NCBI GenBank assembly: GCA_913041325.1
Contig: CAJWHU010000040.1
Span: 1-11,216, forward strand
DNA length: 11,216 bases
Direction: 5' to 3'
Source: an uncultured Fidelibacterota bacterium
Lineage (GTDB): Bacteria; Marinisomatota; Marinisomatia; Marinisomatales; UBA1611
The notes under the pieces are model-generated. The model ran no database searches. It was not told where the DNA came from and saw only the letters and a program-made list of their open reading frames with translations. Position 1 is the first letter of the stretch. Every line of letters starts with the position of its first letter. Below, piece after piece: positions 6,529-11,216 of the stretch. Position numbers and translations under genes: made by a program.

Positions 6529-6957
6529 CTAGCAGCACTCTTTTTCACACTTGACATATCTCATATTATACATGTGAAGGAATACTAGGGCAAATGCAGG
6601 TATAAATTTTATATTGTCCGCGAGATTGACCCACCCAAATGTTATGTTCATTATTAGAAGGCATAGCGTCGACCAACTGACCCACAGACCATATTTAACC
6701 CATTCAGTATTGATTGATTTAGACACTTGAACTATTGCTGCGAATGAAATAAGTAGAAATGTATAGTCGAGCCACTGCCACCATAAGGGCGATGCGCTAC
6801 AACAACTTAAAGAACAGGCAGATGCAACAAAGAAAAACGGAGTAGCGATGCAGTGCGCCATACATAAACCACTTGCAAATACACCGACCGTATCTGAATT
6901 CACTCTGGACAGATCGGAAAATATTTTCTTAACAGAAATATTTAATAACTTAACCAT
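6529..6957 (-). CDS. MerC-like inner-membrane metal transporter
   Basis: The 142-residue protein has about four membrane segments (near 23-48, 61-79, 89-111 and 117-131) and the MerC-family signature GLCMAHCIATP, giving Cys32, His35 and Cys36 in the first helix. More cysteines follow the first helix (48, 52, 53), and the C-terminus has the family-like LHMYNMRYVKC pattern with Cys137, 141 and 142. Known MerC proteins carry Hg2+ across the inner membrane, but many chromosomal homologues sit outside mer operons and their metal is unknown. No MerA, MerP, MerT or MerR is present here. It lies 97 nt after the second permease and 33 nt before the Cys-tail gene, so the two small proteins probably form a pair. 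The family call is strong and the substrate is open. Confidence 0.85.
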   Translation of the reverse strand: MVKLLNISVKKIFSDLSRVNSDTVGVFASGLCMAHCIATPFFFVASACSLSCCSASPLWWQWLDYTFLLISFAAIVQVSKSINTEWVKYGLWVSWSTLCLLIMNITFGWVNLADNIKFIPAFALVFLHMYNMRYVKCEKECC

Positions 6958-6969
6958 TGTTTTAACTTA

Positions 6970-7049
6970 CGTAAATTTTACGACAGGTGCCATTATGCCA
7001 TTATATTGTCTTGGGATATATAGATGGGAATTAAAGTTTGCACCTGCCG
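6970..7049 (-). promoter_or_regulatory. Intercistronic stem and palindrome ahead of merC-like gene
   Basis: In the minus-strand transcript, ten bases (7049-7040, CGGCAGGUGC) can pair with 6990-6981 (GCACCUGUCG), with one G-U pair and a 49-nt loop. A second perfect palindrome with 6-bp arms (CGTAAA-T-TTTACG, 6970-6982) overlaps the near arm and lies 12 nt from the merC start. The two pairings exclude each other in part. This could be a DNA operator, an RNA processing site or a switch controlling the last two genes. There is no long U run, so it is not a typical terminator. Confidence 0.35.
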
Positions 7050-7054
7050 AAAGT

Positions 7055-8371
7055 TTAATCAAAGTTCTTTACATATCCTTTATAAATTTCTTTATCGACA
7101 ATTACTCTATTCCACGTATCCCTCAAAATAATTTTAATTTTTTTATTGATAATTGACTGAATTTGTTCCCGGTAACTAGCGTAAGCATAGTAATCTGTTC
7201 CTGCTAAGAAATTTATTTTATTTTGAAAGTAGACAACAGGATTTAACATATTGAAGCCTTGAATAAATACATTTTTTTGTTCATTTAAATTCTCAACAGA
7301 TTTTGCTACTTTCACATTTAGATCATTAACAAGTCCAGAAACACCTCTATTGATGATATTCTCATCCATCAGTGTATCGGTTGCAAACATAGTTTCTTCT
7401 AAAAATGGATATGACTCAAGTATTCTTAACTTCATAGTATCAGGAGATAGTTCAAAAATAGCATCAGTTTGCTCCCTGTCAACATCCAAAAAGTCCGTCA
7501 TGTAGTTTGTTGGGTATTTCAACGAGGCCAACTGGTGCACTGCTCCTGGTATCAAAATGCAGAGAGTCAACCAAAAGGAAATCATTTTTATTGACGAATC
7601 AGAGCTCCCATTGCTCCAATTGGCTATGAGGTAGAGAATGATGAACCAGAGCAAAATGTATAGAACAATTGTTAGAATTAAACTCAGGAGGTTTTGACTC
7701 TCGTGTTGCAAAACACCTGCTATTGAGGCGTAGAACACCATGCACAAAAAAACCGAAACAAAAATTAATATAAAATAAAATAAAAATCGAAGAGCTAACC
7801 ATTGATGTTTTCTTATGTCACCTAGATAAATAAGATTATCAAATTTTAGATCTTTTTCATAACCACCGACATTGAACAGCAAGATAATCATCAGAATTGG
7901 GGTGAGATATAGCAATACGAAATTAAAGTCTAACGTCCCAATGGCAAGACGCTCCGGGTTGGCAATTTCTGCTGCAAGATCACCGTCAAATGTAGTGCTC
8001 CAATTTGTGACACGCTTGTAATAGCCATACTGTTCAGACTGCCCCAAACTAAACACCATCATGGGAGAAGGGTGTTTGAATGCAAAAGATGGAGTACTCC
8101 AAACTGCCCAATAGGGATCAGTAGGATCTCTCCTACCATTATTTTCCTCACCATTCTCAATCGCTTCGTATTTGATGATTGATTGCTTAACTAATTCTTC
8201 ATTTTTAGACCGTATTGAGGCTATCTCATTTTGATGTTTTTTGAATAAATCGTGACCATTTTGAGCACCATAAATGATAGCGATTAAAAACAGGACGAAT
8301 GAGACAATTTTATAGGGAGCTCGCAAAAAGTGTACCTGCTCGCTCCGTAGGATTTGTAAATATTTCTTCAT
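7055..8371 (-). CDS. ABC-2 type permease, DUF3526-like, second subunit
   Basis: The 438-residue membrane protein has five hydrophobic segments: about 20-38, 147-168, 192-220, 228-250 and 262-281. A large periplasmic loop (about 40-145) contains the family-style motif HPSPMMVFSLGQSEQ near 100-113. A second soluble part (about 282-438) ends the protein with no final membrane helix, unlike the preceding paralogous permease. Its ATG overlaps the stop of that permease by 4 nt (ATGA), so the two are probably translationally coupled and form a heterodimer with the ATPase. DUF3526 permeases are related in layout to NosY- and GldG-type ABC-2 subunits and have no settled substrate. The operon context suggests a metal or metal-complex role, which is inference. 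Confidence 0.85.
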   Translation of the reverse strand: MKKYLQILRSEQVHFLRAPYKIVSFVLFLIAIIYGAQNGHDLFKKHQNEIASIRSKNEELVKQSIIKYEAIENGEENNGRRDPTDPYWAVWSTPSFAFKHPSPMMVFSLGQSEQYGYYKRVTNWSTTFDGDLAAEIANPERLAIGTLDFNFVLLYLTPILMIILLFNVGGYEKDLKFDNLIYLGDIRKHQWLALRFLFYFILIFVSVFLCMVFYASIAGVLQHESQNLLSLILTIVLYILLWFIILYLIANWSNGSSDSSIKMISFWLTLCILIPGAVHQLASLKYPTNYMTDFLDVDREQTDAIFELSPDTMKLRILESYPFLEETMFATDTLMDENIINRGVSGLVNDLNVKVAKSVENLNEQKNVFIQGFNMLNPVVYFQNKINFLAGTDYYAYASYREQIQSIINKKIKIILRDTWNRVIVDKEIYKGYVKNFD

Positions 8372-9780
8372 ATAATGGGAAACTTATTAGCGTTAAGTCT
8401 TATCAACATGCTTGCAACTAATGCCCACAAGGTTAGGAAAAAAAGGTCCAAAAAATAGTGATGGATATGATTTGCAATACGAGGAGTATCATAGGTGAAG
8501 TCATTAACAGACTTAAAAAAGGTCTCATCTACTGTCCATTTCCAATCCCCAGTTTTTGATCCTCCATAAGCATGCGCATCGTTTAATGTTTTTACCATGT
8601 ATCTTCTGTAGTTTTCAGATTCTTTTAGAAAATCCAGGTGATGAACCATATCAGTACCAGAGAAACCCATACTCGCGCTTTGAAGAGATGCAAATGGATT
8701 GAGAAATCCAGAAATTTGGTAAAATAATTTTTGCTCCCTCAAAATATCATAATTGTATCCAAAATATTTATCCCAAACGAGGTTTCCATATTCTTCATCC
8801 TCTTGCATTACAATACCATCGAAATTGAGGGGAAGATTTTTCAAGCTATCAACCTTGTATTCAGCTAAATATTTTTCTTTCAATTTTTCTCTTCTCTTAT
8901 CCCGAGGGTTGTGGCCGTCGATTCCTCTAGAACGCTCCTCCCTCATACTCTCCTTGAAGGTTTTCCTGCTGGGTAATTGATGGATTTTTTCCGCTGTATT
9001 GCCCCATATTTTGGGTAGAAATATTGTCCATAGAATCCAAACTGCTAGTATAGAAGATAAGGCTGAAGACTTATCTTTTAGTCTTGCAGACAGGTATGTA
9101 GTTAAAGATGCTATCACGTAGTAATACAGGCCATATGCAATCACTAATAATGATAATCTTTGGAAATTTTCAGCATCTGCATCGCCAAATAGACATTGGA
9201 CAAACACAGTGAAAGTCAATAATATTAAGCCATATAACCAAACTGCTATTGATTTTCCGAAGGCCAATTTGGCAATGGAAACTCCTTGGAACACTACTAA
9301 CTTTAGCCTCTGTTTTTCTCTCTCACGAACCATTGATCCAAAGCCAAAAAAAATAATAAACAATGGGATAATATATTGTAGTAACAGCGAAGTTTTGAGC
9401 TTGCCGAATTTGGATGCAGCTATGGATTGAGAGGCTTCAGAGTATATAATTTCATTTTGCACATGCCCCTCTAACCTTATAACATTACCCGTCACTTCAT
9501 TTATTCCACTGTCCATACTATGTAATGCATTCATTGGCTTAAAAGCATAAGATCCATAGTGCGCTGCTCTGTGGGGATTCATAGCTTCTAAACTTTCCCA
9601 TTGAGAACGAACGTGCTGCTGGGCCTTAACTTGATTTAGCTGCTGATTTTTGTTTTGAATTATGCCTAGATATACTACGATTGATAGTGTAAGCAGGAAA
9701 AAAACTAGTGTAATAATAAATGAAGGCCCTCTAAGTAGCTTTTTAAATTCATTAAAAATGATATTTCTTGTAGCACTCAT
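8368..9780 (-). CDS. ABC-2 type permease, DUF3526-like, first subunit
   Basis: The 470-residue membrane protein has six hydrophobic segments: about 20-41, 132-150, 178-199, 208-231, 240-258 and 441-462. Two large periplasmic domains are visible. The first (about 42-130) carries the DUF3526-type signature NPHRAAHYGSYAFKP at 68-82. The second (about 260-440) is charged, with the stretch GIDGHNPRDKRREK near 286-299 and a histidine group HIHH at 438-441. MVREREKQRLKL after the second helix is a typical cytosolic coupling region of this family. It starts 3 nt after the ATPase gene and overlaps the second permease by 4 nt. With them it should form an ABC complex in the inner membrane. The large extracytoplasmic domains fit either export or mechanical work on a periplasmic partner, as in NosFY. 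The substrate is unknown. Confidence 0.87.
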   Translation of the reverse strand: MSATRNIIFNEFKKLLRGPSFIITLVFFLLTLSIVVYLGIIQNKNQQLNQVKAQQHVRSQWESLEAMNPHRAAHYGSYAFKPMNALHSMDSGINEVTGNVIRLEGHVQNEIIYSEASQSIAASKFGKLKTSLLLQYIIPLFIIFFGFGSMVREREKQRLKLVVFQGVSIAKLAFGKSIAVWLYGLILLTFTVFVQCLFGDADAENFQRLSLLVIAYGLYYYVIASLTTYLSARLKDKSSALSSILAVWILWTIFLPKIWGNTAEKIHQLPSRKTFKESMREERSRGIDGHNPRDKRREKLKEKYLAEYKVDSLKNLPLNFDGIVMQEDEEYGNLVWDKYFGYNYDILREQKLFYQISGFLNPFASLQSASMGFSGTDMVHHLDFLKESENYRRYMVKTLNDAHAYGGSKTGDWKWTVDETFFKSVNDFTYDTPRIANHIHHYFLDLFFLTLWALVASMLIRLNANKFPII

Positions 9781-9783
9781 ATA

Positions 9784-10500
9784 TTAACTCTGCATGTAAT
9801 CAATATAAATTTTTTCAAGCTCATTTGTAGAAACGTCTTTTGTGTCCATTTCCTTTATTAACTTGCCACTTTTCAGTATTCCAATTTTGTCACAAGTCTC
9901 TCGCATCCTGAAAATATCATGGGATGCCATTAAAATTGCAGCTCCATTTTCAGATATTTTTTTTAGTGAGCTTGATAGCTCATTGCTCGCCAATGGATCT
10001 AAACCACTTGCTGGCTCATCAAGCAAATATACTTTTGCTTTTTTTGCGAGCGCGATTGCTATTCCTACTTTTTGTCGCATACCTTTTGAATAAGTTTTAA
10101 TGCGTTTATTGTGAGCTTCGTCATCTAAACCGCTTTCTCTTAGTAACTCACGAAGCTGGTCTTCTGTATGCGATTTGCCTGCCAGCTTACAAAAATAATC
10201 AAGATTTTCAACTCCTGATAAATACCCATATAGACTAACATTCTCTGGGATGTAGCCTATGTACTTTCTTGATTGATTAGAATTGGTTACCGCATCTATT
10301 CCGTTTATTGTCGCTTTGCCCATTTCAGGCTGAAGAAAACCAAGCAGGATATTTATGGTTGTTGATTTTCCAGCTCCATTTGAACCAAGCAAACCGAAGA
10401 TTTCTCCCTCACAGACCTTTAAAGATAAATCATCAAGCGCGGTTAAATCATCGAAATATTTTGTAATATTTTGAACCTCAATAATATTTTTCATAGTCAT
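9784..10500 (-). CDS. ABC transporter ATP-binding protein (CcmA/NosF-like)
   Basis: The 238-residue ATPase is complete, with all catalytic motifs. These are Walker A GLLGSNGAGKST (36-47), a Q-loop region reading IGYIPENVSLYG (81-92), signature YSKGMRQK (137-144), Walker B VYLLDEP (157-163) with Glu162, D-loop SGLD (165-168) and the switch His194 in ASHD. The YIPE version of the Q-loop and the SKGMRQ signature are typical of the CcmA/NatA/NosF group that works with ABC-2 permeases. A second ATG two codons downstream is possible, because both are preceded by an A-rich leader and not by a strong GGAGG. It begins 10 nt after the TonB receptor stop and ends 3 nt before the first permease, so it should energise both permeases. 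Confidence 0.93.
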   Translation of the reverse strand: MTMKNIIEVQNITKYFDDLTALDDLSLKVCEGEIFGLLGSNGAGKSTTINILLGFLQPEMGKATINGIDAVTNSNQSRKYIGYIPENVSLYGYLSGVENLDYFCKLAGKSHTEDQLRELLRESGLDDEAHNKRIKTYSKGMRQKVGIAIALAKKAKVYLLDEPASGLDPLASNELSSSLKKISENGAAILMASHDIFRMRETCDKIGILKSGKLIKEMDTKDVSTNELEKIYIDYMQS

Positions 10501-10510
10501 TTCTTTTTTT

Positions 10511-11216
10511 TTAAAAAATTAAACGATACTGAAGATTGAAACTTCTTCCCCTCTCCGGCATTATCATTTTTATTCTTGATAAATGATTGTAATACTCAGT
10601 GTCAAAGATATTGTCAACAGTGAGAATAATTTTATGCAAACTATTTCTTTTATTCATGGTATACGTTCCACTTAAATCTGCAAGAAAATATCCACCAGTT
10701 TCTGTTTCAAATTCTCCAAGACGGTTCTGATCAGAAACCCTTTTTAATGTGGCTGTCATGCTGATTGCTTTACCAGGGTTCACCTCTGTAGCAAGCAAGA
10801 ACTTATCGGGCGGCATCAATGCCAGCGGAATGTTTGCAGTCACATTTCTTCCTCTGACCGTAGATATGCTACCGTACAGATTTATTTGGTTTGTAAGCTG
10901 ATACTCCAGTGTAGATTCAAAACCATAAATTAATGCTCTCACACCCTCGATTTGGTACTTGTAGAGCCAACCTGGTCCACTACCCCAAGCAATGAAATCT
11001 GAACCAGCGCAAGGATGAGAAATTCCCAGAGTAGGGCTCCAGTTTAGTGCTTCAGGACAATCGCCCATTTTAGAGCTAAGATGGTAATTAGGACTAAAGT
11101 TCTGGAATGCCGTCAACTCTATTGAACTTTTTTCTGTACGATGTTTTAAAGTTGATTCCAGTCCTATTGTCTGCTCTTGATCTAATTGCGGTTCTCCAAT
11201 TTCATAAGCGTAAGTA
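10511..11216 (-). CDS. TonB-dependent outer-membrane receptor, C-terminal part (cut by window edge)
   Basis: This is the last 234 residues of a larger protein, and the frame runs open through the right edge. Its start, signal peptide, TonB box and plug domain lie outside the window. Receptor barrel signatures are clear. YEIGEPQLDQEQ near the start of the visible part matches the usual E-x-G-x-x-x-L-x-x-E pattern. The C-terminal pattern DNIFDTEYYNHLSRIK leads to a PERGRSF strand and a terminal Phe (YRLIF). Cys53 and Cys69 of the visible part sit in a probable outer loop (DCPEALNW to HPCAG) and may form a disulfide. These receptors import metal chelates, vitamins or other ligands using TonB energy. 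The ABC genes begin 10 nt downstream, suggesting the same pathway. HLSR-type ends occur in several metal receptors, but the ligand cannot be fixed from this part. Confidence 0.92.
   Translation of the reverse strand, partial: TYAYEIGEPQLDQEQTIGLESTLKHRTEKSSIELTAFQNFSPNYHLSSKMGDCPEALNWSPTLGISHPCAGSDFIAWGSGPGWLYKYQIEGVRALIYGFESTLEYQLTNQINLYGSISTVRGRNVTANIPLALMPPDKFLLATEVNPGKAISMTATLKRVSDQNRLGEFETETGGYFLADLSGTYTMNKRNSLHKIILTVDNIFDTEYYNHLSRIKMIMPERGRSFNLQYRLIF

Noticed and set aside
6311..6532. Plus-strand Ser-rich 73-residue frame
   Set aside because: It is antisense to the Cys-tail protein, has low-complexity composition and starts inside a better-supported gene.
6551..6575. TTGACA followed by TATTAT-like bases on the plus strand
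   Set aside because: The spacing between the two elements is far too short for a promoter, and the site lies within merC coding sequence.
6848..7156. Plus-strand 102-residue frame spanning the permease-merC gap
   Set aside because: It is antisense to the ends of two well-supported genes, and its translation has no domain or signal features.
7599..7802. Minus-strand 67-residue frame inside the second permease
   Set aside because: It is an alternate frame of membrane-helix codons. The permease frame has membrane segments and family motifs across the same bases.

Overview
The window reads as chromosome from a Gram-negative bacterium, probably a marine member of the Fibrobacteres-Chlorobi-Bacteroidetes (FCB) superphylum such as Marinimicrobia/SAR406 or a relative. 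This rests on a TonB-dependent receptor, secreted tandem Ig-like repeats, Cys-containing lipoproteins, and A+T-rich non-coding DNA with visible Shine-Dalgarno sites. The phylum is inferred from style and not from a marker gene. Every convincing gene lies on the minus strand, so the order of transcription is from right to left.

Right half (11216 to 6250): an operon-like run begins with the C-terminal third or so of a TonB-dependent outer-membrane receptor, which continues beyond the window. It is followed by an ABC ATPase (10-nt gap), a DUF3526-type ABC-2 permease (3-nt gap) and a second DUF3526-type permease (4-nt ATGA overlap). After a 97-nt gap that can fold into a stem come a MerC-like membrane protein and an 81-residue protein ending in six cysteines within ten residues. 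There is no mercuric reductase, MerP or MerT. I infer that this is a metal or metal-complex handling system spanning outer membrane, inner membrane and cytoplasm. It is the best candidate here for an undescribed system.

Middle (6249 to 3566): a 246-nt non-coding stretch with a promoter-like TATAAT and two inverted repeats precedes a secreted or membrane protein of unknown function. That protein has an N-terminal small-barrel-like segment and at least four internal repeats of about 60 residues. A possible 26-residue membrane peptide follows. Next is a Cys-rich, lipocalin-like lipoprotein with its own promoter-like sequence and a tandem pair of hairpin terminators.

Left part (3565 to 1): an outer-membrane-type protein carries a roughly 60-residue Asp/Glu tract built partly from a 36-bp tandem duplication. 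A large secreted protein of tandem Ig-like domains follows closely (907 codons visible, cut by the left edge). The pair looks co-transcribed and is probably surface-directed. No tRNA, rRNA, CRISPR array, transposase or phage gene was found.
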